From contig JAQICX010000093.1 in NCBI GenBank assembly GCA_027858345.1, forward strand, positions 1 to 46,373: a stretch of 46,373 nt of DNA, given 5' to 3'. This document shows, in pieces, positions 33,002 to 42,500 of this stretch (positions within the stretch are counted from its first letter, which is position 1; every line of letters starts with the position of its first letter). The notes below the pieces were generated by a model. That model did no database searches. It worked only from the letters and a program-made list of their open reading frames with translations, and was not told the DNA's origin. Position numbers and translations under genes: made by a program. This DNA comes from Kiritimatiellia bacterium (GTDB lineage Bacteria; Verrucomicrobiota; Kiritimatiellia; JAQICX01).

Positions 33002-35383
33002 ATGAATTCTTGGTATTTACGAAAACCTGATGGCAAAGAATTTGGACCTGAGAGTATAGAAACAATTCGAGATTGGGCCGAACAGAGCAGAATACTTGCT
33101 ATCGATGAGCTTTCACAAGATCGAAAAAACTGGCAAAAAGCGGAAGATGTTGTTGAACTCAACATTTGTCATGTTGCAATTCTTCCCAACAAATCAGTTT
33201 ATGGACCATTCAATATTCTCGCCACAAAGGATCTTCTAGAACATAATGTTTTCACAAAAGACAGTGAAATTGTAAGTAAAAGAACAGGTAAAAAAAATCT
33301 TGTATCAGACTATCTTAAAAAAGGCCATTCGAGTAAAAGAACGAAGCAAAACACAATCAGTGGGCAATCAGACTTTGACCTACTCTCTACCCCAAATAGC
33401 GAATTACCTAAAGCACCTGAAACTACAGAATCACCAGAAACAGAAAAAAAACAAAAAGCAAAAACAACCAAAAAACGACGAGACAATATGGAAACAGAAA
33501 AACAAGATCTTTTATTTGATGCCCCTGAAGATGATTTTAATGATAACACTGAATACGTCGTGGATGAAGATGCACAGATTGAAATGCCTTTTGAAGAAGA
33601 ACCAACAATTGTTTACGATAATGATGACTTCCCTATCCCCAATCAGAACAACACTGTTTTTATCTCAAAAGACACCGACCGTTTTCCAGGACTAGTAACT
33701 AGAAAAAACGAGATATTGTCAATCGATGATGTTAAGCCTATTGAAGATAAACGTCAGGTTCAGTTTTTTGACCATGACGAAGAACCTCCAGATGATGAGA
33801 CTGAAACTTTGACATTTGAAGAAATGGAAACAAAAAAAGTTGAAGATAATGAAGAAGTCGAAACAGAATTGGAAATAGAAGAAAACAATGATGTAGAAGA
33901 AGGAACTCCGGAAAACCCTAAAAATACTCTAGCAGAAAAAAAAGCAGTTGTAAACGAACATATAACTGCCCCTAAATCAGAAAAAGTAGAAACAGAAGTT
34001 AAAGACTTACAAAAAGGTTTAGAAGCTACAAGTAGAATTTTTATTCAACAAAGAGATAAAGACAGCAAAAAAATAAATTCATTGACTGCTGAACGCAACA
34101 AGCTGGAGCTTGAACTATCAAATGCAAAAGATGCTCTAAAAGAGCTAAAACAATTAAACAATGATTTACAGCTAAGTGTTGATGAATCCAAAAAACAGAT
34201 TGCAGAACAGTCCGGAGATGTTAAAGAGCAAAGTACAAAAGTAGAAACGTTACATGCAAACTATTCAAAAGCGCAAAAAGAGTTGAATCATAAAGACAAA
34301 ACAGTTTCTGACTTAAAAGACAGCATCAAAGATTTTACTTTGGCACTAGCTGCCGAAAGAGATAAACTTGACAAACAAAAAAAACTTGCTGAACAATATA
34401 AGAAGGAGCTTGATGACGCAGAACTCAAGCATAATAAAATCATCGAAGAGTATGATCTGAAGTATAATGAACTCTCTGAAGAGAAAAAAAAGCTGGAAGC
34501 TTCAAAAGAAAACTTAATCAATAACCACAAAAACCTTGAACAAAAAATCAAAGATTTAGAAGTTGAACATCGCAAAGCAACAGAAGCTCTTGAAGAAAAG
34601 TTAATTTCAATCCGCCAGGAGCTAAAAGCAGAAGAAGAAGCTAGAGAGGCAAGTCGCAAAGAGGTTAAAGAACTGCAATCTAAGATTAAATCAACAGATA
34701 CAATTGTTAATGAAAGAATTCGTTCAATCAACGAACAGGCAACAAGAGTCAGTACGAAGTACAAACAAGAGTGCAGACTAACTGAAAGACTTTCACAGAC
34801 AAATAAAAAGCTCATGATTACAATTGGTGTATTTGCATTATTATTATTAATTGCAATCGCATATATTGCTGTTTCAGCAAACATGAAACCTGAAGTCAAA
34901 ACCTCGAAAGATAAGGTTGTTGAGGATATAAGTAACACTGACAATGCAGTTCCCCTATCAAATTCAAATATTCCTATAGAGGTGAAACTTGTTGGAGCTC
35001 AAACAGTAGCAGAAGGCAAACTTGTAAAAGTTGTGTTTGATGAACCGATGTTCAGCAAACTATCGTCACCATCTGCATTCGCAATAAAAAATATTAGAGC
35101 AAACCTGGCAAATTACAAAGAGTATCTGACAAAGTATAATATGGTTATCGAAGGACACACTGACAATGTTCCGCTAAATAATAATCCTAAATATATAGAC
35201 AATAAAGCACTGGGACTTGCACGAGCAAATTCATTTAAGAATCTTCTGGTTGTATCATTCGGCTTGCCTGAAGAAGGTGTTTCAACGGTTTCAGAAGGAT
35301 CAGAAAATCCTCCATTTAGTAATGATACACCAGCGGAACGAGAAAAGAACAAAACAGTTGTAATATACTTTAAGAATAAGTAA
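33002..35383 (+). CDS. GYF_2 - coiled coil - TM - OmpA-like envelope protein
   Basis: This 793-residue protein has a modular layout. Residues 1-50 fit GYF_2 (DUF4339): WYLRKPDGKEFGPESIETIRDWAE, and a second YGPFN repeat follows at about 65-110. A long acidic, low-complexity region (about 115-330) leads to a ~260-residue coiled coil (about 335-600) rich in Glu, Lys and Leu. A single TM span (LMITIGVFALLLLIAIAYIAV, about 604-625) precedes a C-terminal OmpA/MotB-like domain with IEGHTDNVP (about 714), ALGLARANSF and the SEGSENPP stretch. OmpA-like domains bind peptidoglycan. The GYF and coil would be cytoplasmic and the OmpA domain periplasmic, making this an inner-membrane to cell-wall tether or scaffold. 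Confidence 0.85.
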   Translation: MNSWYLRKPDGKEFGPESIETIRDWAEQSRILAIDELSQDRKNWQKAEDVVELNICHVAILPNKSVYGPFNILATKDLLEHNVFTKDSEIVSKRTGKKNLVSDYLKKGHSSKRTKQNTISGQSDFDLLSTPNSELPKAPETTESPETEKKQKAKTTKKRRDNMETEKQDLLFDAPEDDFNDNTEYVVDEDAQIEMPFEEEPTIVYDNDDFPIPNQNNTVFISKDTDRFPGLVTRKNEILSIDDVKPIEDKRQVQFFDHDEEPPDDETETLTFEEMETKKVEDNEEVETELEIEENNDVEEGTPENPKNTLAEKKAVVNEHITAPKSEKVETEVKDLQKGLEATSRIFIQQRDKDSKKINSLTAERNKLELELSNAKDALKELKQLNNDLQLSVDESKKQIAEQSGDVKEQSTKVETLHANYSKAQKELNHKDKTVSDLKDSIKDFTLALAAERDKLDKQKKLAEQYKKELDDAELKHNKIIEEYDLKYNELSEEKKKLEASKENLINNHKNLEQKIKDLEVEHRKATEALEEKLISIRQELKAEEEAREASRKEVKELQSKIKSTDTIVNERIRSINEQATRVSTKYKQECRLTERLSQTNKKLMITIGVFALLLLIAIAYIAVSANMKPEVKTSKDKVVEDISNTDNAVPLSNSNIPIEVKLVGAQTVAEGKLVKVVFDEPMFSKLSSPSAFAIKNIRANLANYKEYLTKYNMVIEGHTDNVPLNNNPKYIDNKALGLARANSFKNLLVVSFGLPEEGVSTVSEGSENPPFSNDTPAEREKNKTVVIYFKNK

Positions 35384-35904
35384 GATTGGCTTCGCCACCC
35401 CTCCCACCTCGCAGGCGAGGTGACCTCCTCCCGCAGAGCGGGACTAGCGAGCTAGCCGGGGAGGAGCTTTGACGGACTAGGGTTGATTTGCAAACATAAC
35501 GTCTGTCTTGTCGCGCCGAAGGAACGTAGGTGGAAGCCGACCGGAGAACATTGTCCGAGGTCTGTCATGTGTGGCGTAGCTCAAAGAGTGAAGCCTTATG
35601 ACCTCGGCTACAGTATGAAAATTGCAGTTTAACCGTTAATTGTTTAAAAACAACTGCCTGTAGCGTCGGTCGTTGACCGACGAAAATACAGAGCTGTAAG
35701 CCCTAGATAACAAATTCTAGGCTGAAAGAACAACGGGAAGGTAACGCAAGCTTCCAGCTTGCAAGTGTGAAACGAACTGTTAACGTTAGATTGCAGAATC
35801 AACGCCTGTAGCCGAGTCCCGAGGGCTCGGGATTTGTTTGACTAAGTCGAGAGTCTGACTAATCAAAGACAAACGAACAACGATATAAAAGGAAAATTTA
35901 GAGA
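35384..35904. other. 520-base repeat-rich intergenic region
   Basis: No gene. Modules in order: hairpin CACCTCGC AG GCGAGGTG (35405-35422); CCCGC AGA GCGGG (35430-35442); a GACTAGGGTTGA block at 35475-35486 that is inverted at 26441-26452; the segment 35490-35540 resembling 26025-26075; the 57-bp element copy 2 (35555-35611) with leader (35607-35635, minus); CGTCGGTC GTT GACCGACG (35664-35682), identical in arms to 3175-3193; and an AAGGTAACGCAAGC module (35739-35765) akin to 51-80. The last ~25 bases are the purN leader with an AAGGAA ribosome site. Confidence 0.6.
35555..35611. repeat. 57-bp element, copy 2
   Basis: Inverted copy of 26353-26409, 55 of 57 bases identical, with the same CCGAGGTC/GACCTCGG inverted ends and the same adjoining leader motif. 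Confidence 0.8.
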
Positions 35905-36528
35905 ATGAGTAAAATCAAATTAGCAGTTTTAGGCTCTGGAACAGGAAGTAATTTTGTATCCATTGCCGAAGCAATAGAAAAAGGTGAACTTGATGCAGAA
36001 ATCACCATTGTAATTTCAGACGTGGAAGATGCTTTAATTCTGGAAAGAGCAGCAAAATTTGGCATTAATGCAAAATATATAAGTGGTGCACCATTCAAAA
36101 CAAAAATTGAAGGCGATGCCGAAGACAAATATATTGAGGAAATTATAAAATCAGGAGCAGACTATATTGTTCTTGCCGGATTTATGAGAATAATCAAACC
36201 AAAGCTCTTAAAAGCATTTAAAAACAGAATATTGAATATACATCCATCCCTATTGCCAGCCTTTCCTGGTGTCCATTCGTGGGAACAGGCTTTGGAATAT
36301 GGTGCAAAATTTGCAGGATGCACTGTTCACTTTGTGGATGAGGGAACAGATACCGGACCAATCATTTTGCAGAAAGCGGTTCCCATTTTAGATGATGACA
36401 CAGCCAAGTCTCTGCATGCAAGAATACAAGTGCAGGAACATATTGCTTTTCCTGAAGCCATTCGCTTGATAGCAGAAGACAAACTGAAGTTTTTAACTGA
36501 AAGAAGAATAATAATAAAATATGAATAA
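35905..36528 (+). CDS. purN: Phosphoribosylglycinamide formyltransferase (PurN)
   Basis: PurN transfers a formyl group from 10-formyl-THF to GAR, the third step of purine synthesis. The 207-residue protein has the N-terminal VLGSGTGSNF phosphate loop and the catalytic triad: Asn111 and His113 in ILNIHPSLLPAFPG, and Asp149 in DEGTDTGPII. The ATG follows AAGGAA. Its end overlaps the next gene by 8 bases. Other pur genes are not nearby. Confidence 0.95.
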   Translation: MSKIKLAVLGSGTGSNFVSIAEAIEKGELDAEITIVISDVEDALILERAAKFGINAKYISGAPFKTKIEGDAEDKYIEEIIKSGADYIVLAGFMRIIKPKLLKAFKNRILNIHPSLLPAFPGVHSWEQALEYGAKFAGCTVHFVDEGTDTGPIILQKAVPILDDDTAKSLHARIQVQEHIAFPEAIRLIAEDKLKFLTERRIIIKYE

Positions 36529-38086
36529 GATAACAAAACAAATATTATTTTTTTTGGTATGCATTGGCATATTGATACTATTTTTGACATCAAGCTACCT
36601 ATCTGAACTCAATCAGGATGAGGGATGGTATCTTTATGCATCACGACTTGTAAGCCATGGTGAAAAGCCATATGTTGATTTTTCATACACACAAGGACCA
36701 ATTATGTGTTATGTATATTCACTTTTTACTCCTATCATTAATAATACAGGTATACTTGGTGGACGACTTATAACCTCAATATTTGGTATCATTGCAACTG
36801 TGCTCTGCTCACTGTTTGCTGCCCGCTGTGTGAAAAAAGAGTATAGATTCTATGCAGTCATTACAACACTTGCACTATGTGGGTTTAATATATTCTATAT
36901 AAGCTTCACCACCATAGTCAAAACATATGCACTATGTGCATGTTTTATTATGACTGGATTTCTTTTGCTCTCCTTTATAAAGGATAACAGCAAGAAGAAT
37001 ATTATTTATCTTATCACTTCAGGAATCTGCTTTGGACTTGCCACTTCGGTACGTGTTTCTGCAGGAATAGCGCTGCCAATCATTTTTTGTGGACTCCTAT
37101 TTGCAGAGCTTAAGAAAGAAAATAGTGTTTTTGCTAAAATAAAACCAGCACTGCTTTTCACTCTTGGCGCAGGGCTAACAGGTGCAATCGTATATCTTCC
37201 TCTATATATAAAATCTCCCGCAGCATTTAAATTCTTTGTATTTGAGTATCACGCACTGCGTTCAACCCCTACTCTATTTACAAGTCTTGCATATAAGATT
37301 GGTTTTTTATCACGGTTTCTATCTGGAACCCTTATTGTTTCAGCCATAATTGTTGTTGCAATTGCTATAGGAACTTTTAAGTTAACAGAAAAAAGTAAGG
37401 AAAAATGTTTTGCATTCACAATGGCATGTATAACTTTTGTTGGCATCTCCTTGTTACACCTATCAGCATCCTTCCCGTACGATGACTATCAGATAATTAT
37501 ATACCCATTGATGGCAGCAATTGCTGCAATTGCAGTTATTAAACTGCTATCCAGTAAAAAACAGGTTGTTGCATTCACATACACGGCTCTAATACTTTCA
37601 GCAATATTCACACTCTCTTCTCCAAAAATTCAAGAGTGGTTTGTCACTCGCGATAGAATCTGGTGGCCGATTAAAGAAGAATATCCTTTGCAAACACTAA
37701 AAAAAGCTGCTGACAAAATTAATGAACTAAAAACGAACAATCTACTGCTGACACAAGATGCATATCTGGCAATTGAAACAGGAATGGTTCTCCCTGAAAA
37801 CTTGGAGCTTGGTCCATTCTCATACTTTCCTGAAATGCCGTTAGAAAAAGCTGAAGAACTTCATGTGCTTAACAAAGCAATGCTCGTTGAAACTCTACAA
37901 CAAACCGATGCGTCAGTCGTTGCTGTTTCCGGATATGGTTTTTCAATTGAATGTCCAGATGTATCCCCTATTGCGGACGATCAAAGACAAGAGCTTCTTG
38001 ACATCATCAACTCCAGGTACAAGCTAGTAGACTCCATTCCAAACTTTGGCCAAGCATACACAGATCTTAACATTTATACCAAATAA
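36521..38086 (+). CDS. GT39/ArnT-like membrane glycosyltransferase
   Basis: This 521-residue protein has about 11 membrane spans and the N-terminal periplasmic loop typical of GT-C enzymes of the PMT/ArnT group: LNQDEGWYLYASRLVSHGEKPYVDF, with the Asp-Glu of the catalytic DE motif near residue 33, then YTQGPIMCYVYS. Members transfer a sugar from a polyprenyl-phosphate donor to protein or lipid on the outer face of the inner membrane. The C-terminal ~130 residues are soluble. It overlaps purN by 8 bases, so translation is coupled though the pathways are unrelated. The GtrA-like protein at 4249 could in principle supply flipped donor, but it lies far away. Donor and acceptor unknown. Confidence 0.78.
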   Translation: MNKITKQILFFLVCIGILILFLTSSYLSELNQDEGWYLYASRLVSHGEKPYVDFSYTQGPIMCYVYSLFTPIINNTGILGGRLITSIFGIIATVLCSLFAARCVKKEYRFYAVITTLALCGFNIFYISFTTIVKTYALCACFIMTGFLLLSFIKDNSKKNIIYLITSGICFGLATSVRVSAGIALPIIFCGLLFAELKKENSVFAKIKPALLFTLGAGLTGAIVYLPLYIKSPAAFKFFVFEYHALRSTPTLFTSLAYKIGFLSRFLSGTLIVSAIIVVAIAIGTFKLTEKSKEKCFAFTMACITFVGISLLHLSASFPYDDYQIIIYPLMAAIAAIAVIKLLSSKKQVVAFTYTALILSAIFTLSSPKIQEWFVTRDRIWWPIKEEYPLQTLKKAADKINELKTNNLLLTQDAYLAIETGMVLPENLELGPFSYFPEMPLEKAEELHVLNKAMLVETLQQTDASVVAVSGYGFSIECPDVSPIADDQRQELLDIINSRYKLVDSIPNFGQAYTDLNIYTK

Positions 38087-38087
38087 A

Positions 38088-38186
38088 ATGGGACCAATAG
38101 GACGGATGAGACCAATGTTGAAAAATGCAAGAAGCTCCGAGCCCCGCAAACCTCAACATCCGTCCTATCCGTCCCATAGGTCTCAT
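38088..38186. repeat. Long imperfect hairpin containing direct-repeat copy 1
   Basis: ATGGGAC and ATAGGACGGATG (38088-38108) pair with CATCCGTCCTAT and GTCCCAT (38157-38177). The right part, 38157-38186, is repeated directly at 39395-39424 with one mismatch in 30. It lies right after the glycosyltransferase stop. Confidence 0.65.
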
Positions 38187-38197
38187 TTGTTCATCAC

Positions 38198-38214
38198 AGC
38201 TGGCTCCGCCAGCT
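38198..38214. repeat. Perfect hairpin at the Gfo/Idh gene stop
   Basis: AGCTGGC TCC GCCAGCT, a 7-bp stem with a three-base loop, begins at the last base of the oxidoreductase stop codon (minus strand). It may act as a transcript end, but no T-run follows. Confidence 0.6.
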
Positions 38215-39245
38215 TATTTGTGTTTTGCCTTCAATGCTTTACCCTGTTTAGCACTTTTAACAGCAAGGTCAAGTATTTGAATTGGTCGTCTTGACCATTC
38301 ACCAGTAATAACCAGTTTTTCTTTACCTGTCAATGCATCTGCAACATTTTTATAGTAAAGATCCTGTTTGGAATCAGTATTCTTTCCTTCAACAATAGTC
38401 TTTTGACCATTCTTTTTGTGTTTGATGATTTTATAGTCACCATGATTCATAATGTATGTGCCATCGGTTCCGGTAAATTCAATCATACCATCTTTGATGT
38501 TCTGATCAATATTAGTTACCATTAAATTCATCCATACACCATTGTCAAAACGAATTACAGCATAACCTTCACTTTCAATTGTGTCTTCAGCCCATTTTGT
38601 ATCCCAAACACTGCTCTTTGAAAAACCAGAAACTTCAGTAATTCCTGCATCAATAATCTGAAGACAGTACTCAAGAAAATGAACACCCCAATCATACATA
38701 ATGCCACCTGATATTGTTTTGCTTGAACGCCACCAATCGCCAGGCTGACCAAATCCACCACATCTTGCATTAACTTTAATAAGGTCCCCTATTTCACCTT
38801 TTTTCACAATGCGTTTCACAGCCTCCAGAACACATCCATCCCAATGACGATTGTGATATGTTGAAAGCAATGCCTTGTTTTCTTTAGCTGCTTTAATCAT
38901 TGCATCACACTCTGCCGTTGTGATTGCAAGAGGTTTTTCACAAACAACAGAAATGCCCTCTTTAAGAAATTTCATTGCAAGTTTTGCATGGGTATTGTGA
39001 GGAGTAATGATTGCAACCATATTAACACCTGATTCTTTTATCATTTTATCAATTGACGTATATGTTTGGATGCCGGGAAAGTCTTCTCCCGCCACAGCCA
39101 GCCTTGATTTATCAATTTCCAGAACTGCTGTTGGAATCATTCCTGTTTTCTGCATCTCTTCCAAGTGCTTTTTCCCCATATTAAAAGCACCACCATATCC
39201 AACTACACCAACTTTTATATCCGAGGTTTTCTTGTACTTTTTCAT
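38214..39245 (-). CDS. Gfo/Idh/MocA family oxidoreductase
   Basis: This 343-residue NAD(P)-dependent sugar or polyol dehydrogenase-like protein has an N-terminal Rossmann fold with VGVVGYGGAFNMGKKHL (residues 12-28), the EKP motif (VCEKPLAITT, residues 103-105), and a C-terminal alpha/beta substrate domain with GGIMYDWGVHFLEYCLQ, where the conserved His is typical. An AAAGGA site precedes the ATG at 39245. There is no signal peptide. The gene is isolated and flanked by 30-bp direct repeats. Substrate cannot be told from sequence; families in this phylum often act on host-glycan sugars. Confidence 0.9.
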   Translation of the reverse strand: MKKYKKTSDIKVGVVGYGGAFNMGKKHLEEMQKTGMIPTAVLEIDKSRLAVAGEDFPGIQTYTSIDKMIKESGVNMVAIITPHNTHAKLAMKFLKEGISVVCEKPLAITTAECDAMIKAAKENKALLSTYHNRHWDGCVLEAVKRIVKKGEIGDLIKVNARCGGFGQPGDWWRSSKTISGGIMYDWGVHFLEYCLQIIDAGITEVSGFSKSSVWDTKWAEDTIESEGYAVIRFDNGVWMNLMVTNIDQNIKDGMIEFTGTDGTYIMNHGDYKIIKHKKNGQKTIVEGKNTDSKQDLYYKNVADALTGKEKLVITGEWSRRPIQILDLAVKSAKQGKALKAKHK

Positions 39246-39394
39246 TATTGTATTCCTTTATTGTTGTTTGTCAAACGCCTATTAAATATTATACACATTT
39301 CTTTGTCAACATTTCTTTTACCAACTAATGTAATTAATGTGAAAATTAGCCCATTGCACTAAAAAAGTCACTTGACTCCCATCGACCTAAGCAC

Positions 39395-39424
39395 CATCCG
39401 TCCTATCCGTCCCATAGGTCCCAT
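39395..39424. repeat. 30-bp direct repeat, copy 2
   Basis: Matches 38157-38186 in 29 of 30 bases, same orientation, on the other side of the oxidoreductase gene. The remainder of 39246-39538 is AT-rich sequence without a gene. Confidence 0.75.
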
Positions 39425-39538
39425 CTTTCTTTAGTTCATTCCCTCTTGGCTTTCCAAATTCAACTTCAAAAAATGACTCAAACGAAAAATTGAGTCCCAC
39501 TACTTCGAAACTCTAATGTAAGCTGGCAACGTCAGCTC

Positions 39539-42500
39539 TCAATTCTCAACTTTCAACTTCAAGAACTTCTTATCAACACTGTCGTTCGTCATACAGTCAG
39601 CCCCCCCAACACCAACTCTCGGTCCAACAAGAGGAACCCACTCTCCAACGACAAGATTGGTGCAACCCAACAATGTGTAGAGTCGGTTGCTCGATGAGTA
39701 AAAATAGACCATCATCGGCGGCAGATTACTGAATGCCGTAACGCGGAACCAGTCGTTTGAATCGGTCGGATCGGTGTCGGCGATGAACTCCTCACTATTA
39801 TTGTGTGGGTCACTGTCGAAATTATCGAAGGCATCGGCCGGGTTGTCTGGGTTCATCATATGAAATACCTCCCAGCCGTCGTTCATGCCATCGCTGTCAG
39901 AATCAGAGTTCTGCGGATTTGTTCCCGCGCGCTGTTCGCCAAGGTTGGTTATGCCATCTCCGTCCAGATCTTCATCCGCTCCATATGCCAGTGATCCCAA
40001 TAGTCTGCGCTCCCAGTCATCCAGCAAGCCGTCCTGATCGTAGTCAGAAGCGTAGTCAAAGACAACAAGCCCCTGCTCATTGTCCACCACGTAGAGCCGG
40101 TTCGTTGTCACGCAGATATCCTGGATATAGTCCATAGTCAGAATATTGGTAATCGAAACCGACCAATCGCTGTTCGTCACGTCAAATGCATACAGCCCTC
40201 CGTCGGCATAGAACCCATCGCCATTCAAGGCCAAGAAGATGAATCCGTCCCGAGCGATCATCTCTGGAGCCGCTGCCGCTACAAAAGCGTTGGTACGTGT
40301 CCATACCGGCGCGTCCGGATTGCTGACATCTGCTACATATACCCCCACATGGCTTGAAGTCAGGTAGGCAACCGTCCCTGTAACGACAACACTACTCCCC
40401 TGATGGCCAACCGCAATGTCGAGATGACCCCGTGCAAACGGAGTTTCTGGGTCGGATACATCAATTATTGAGAACTCCCCGTCACCTCCTGCCACATAGG
40501 CAAGATCACCCTGAATTGCCACATCCCGAATCGAGTTGAATGTATTTAGATCTCCGAGGAAAGGACTGGGCAGCCCGTCGGTGACATCCAGAATATGAAA
40601 ATTGTCAACCGCATCGTACGTACTCACATATGCCGTCTGATCGACAACGGTTGACTTGACGACCCGCACGGGCGAGTACACATACTTCTGGCTGTAGGCC
40701 AGCGTCAGCGGATCCGAATCCAGCGGAACCTTCATCAGCCCGTTCGTCCCATCCGCCAAGTACAGGCGGTCGCCTTCAACTGTGCAATCATAAGCAAAAG
40801 CCTGTGTGCCATAGCTGTTCACCAATACGGGATTTTCAGGAGTGGAGGCATCGAACACCTTCCAGCCATCGAGTCCATCGGCCAGGTAGACAGCATCGCC
40901 GTATGCAGCGACAGCCTGAGCATTGTCGAAGCCTCCAACTGCGCCGAGGCGTTCCAACGACAGGCTCGCCATGCCCCGCGGTTGCAACGGATCTTGACCA
41001 TACAAATCCTGCCAACCATCCCCCAGACTGTCGCCATTGCTATCTGAATTTGTCGGCGAAGTACCTTTTTGAAACTCTTGCAAATTCGTGAGATAGTCGC
41101 CATCCGCATCAAGTCCCGCATCGGCTGCATCCCACGGATTCAGTCCATAAGTACGTTCCCAATCATTGGGCATGCCGTCGCCATCATTATCAGCACTTAC
41201 TTGTAGCGTCCAGGATGCCAATACGTTGTTCCAAAGTCCATCCGAGACTCTGACTTCCAGTTGATACGTCCCGGCGTCACCCCATACGGTATTGTGCAGG
41301 TAGTTGGTAGGTTGCGACGAGACTGGGGTGCCATCCACTTCCCAGGTGTAGGTAAGCGGTACACCTTCCGGATCAACAGCCTCTAGAGTAAAAATTTTAT
41401 TTGTCTGTTCAAACATAGGAACTGTTTCATCTGCTGGACTTTTTAACGTTAAAGAAGGAGGACGATTAGTATTTTCTTCCACCACAAGTGATACTATCCC
41501 CGTGCCGCAACCACCAAATGAATCCATAATGGAAAAAGCCGGTGTAAAGACTCCTTCTGCTGTAGGAACACCAGAAATCACTCCACTTTCAGAAAGTTCC
41601 AGTCCGTTAGGCAGACCGTCTACTTCTCTCCAAACCACCGGAATTATTGCATTAGAGCATATTAATTCAGTTGCATAAGCAACCATACCTGTAGCATTTG
41701 GGAGCACCTTTGGTGATATTTCTAAAGGCATACGAGAATATACAATAACATCATCAAGATATAGTCTCCATGTTGAATGTGCCTCAAAGCGCAGCTTAAA
41801 CGGTTCCCCTGGAATAATTCCAACAGCATTAAGAAATGGATCAAGAGTCACTTCCGTTTCATTCCAATCGTCCCATTCAGAATTATCAGAGAAACCAATT
41901 AATTTATACCAAGTAACACCATCTTCACTGATAGCAACACCATCACCACCACCATCTAAACCTGTGTAGATATCTGGCATAAAGGCATGACTATAAGGAT
42001 AGTATTCAGCTTTAAAACTAAGTACAATATTAGTTTTGCCATTTGGATTAATCGGTAACATTACTGCTGAAGGATAAGAATCAACTTGATCCACATCAAG
42101 GGAAAGTGTATAATCAGTCCAATGATATTTTATATATACCTCACCAAAAGCAACCCAGTCTGAAAAATCACTACCATATTCAAAGTAGTCCTGAAAAGGA
42201 AGCTCTGAATAGTTGTCATCATCCTTAATATTAACATGAACTGTACCATTATTTCCAATTACAAAACCGGTTGATGGAGACAGTAAATCAACATAAAACA
42301 CTTCATCAGACTCAGATGCATCATCGTTTTGTATATCAATATTAATAGTATTGGTGGCTTGCCCTGCAGCAAAGTTAAGTGTTCCAGTTATATCGACAAA
42401 ATCTTCGCCGTTGACAGCAGAACCATTACGCGTACTGTATTGCACAGAAGCTGTGTTATCCGTTTGACCTTTTCGCAAAACAGTGAATGCTTGAGTTCCA

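Noticed and set aside
34288-34944. 218-codon frame antisense to the coiled-coil gene
   Set aside because: Ser/Leu-rich translation is the mirror of Lys/Glu-rich coiled-coil codons; no start signal.
40804-41130. Open frames of 95-103 codons in other frames of the giant secreted-protein gene
   Set aside because: They arise from the high-G+C segment (fewer chance stops) and lie wholly inside the long frame.
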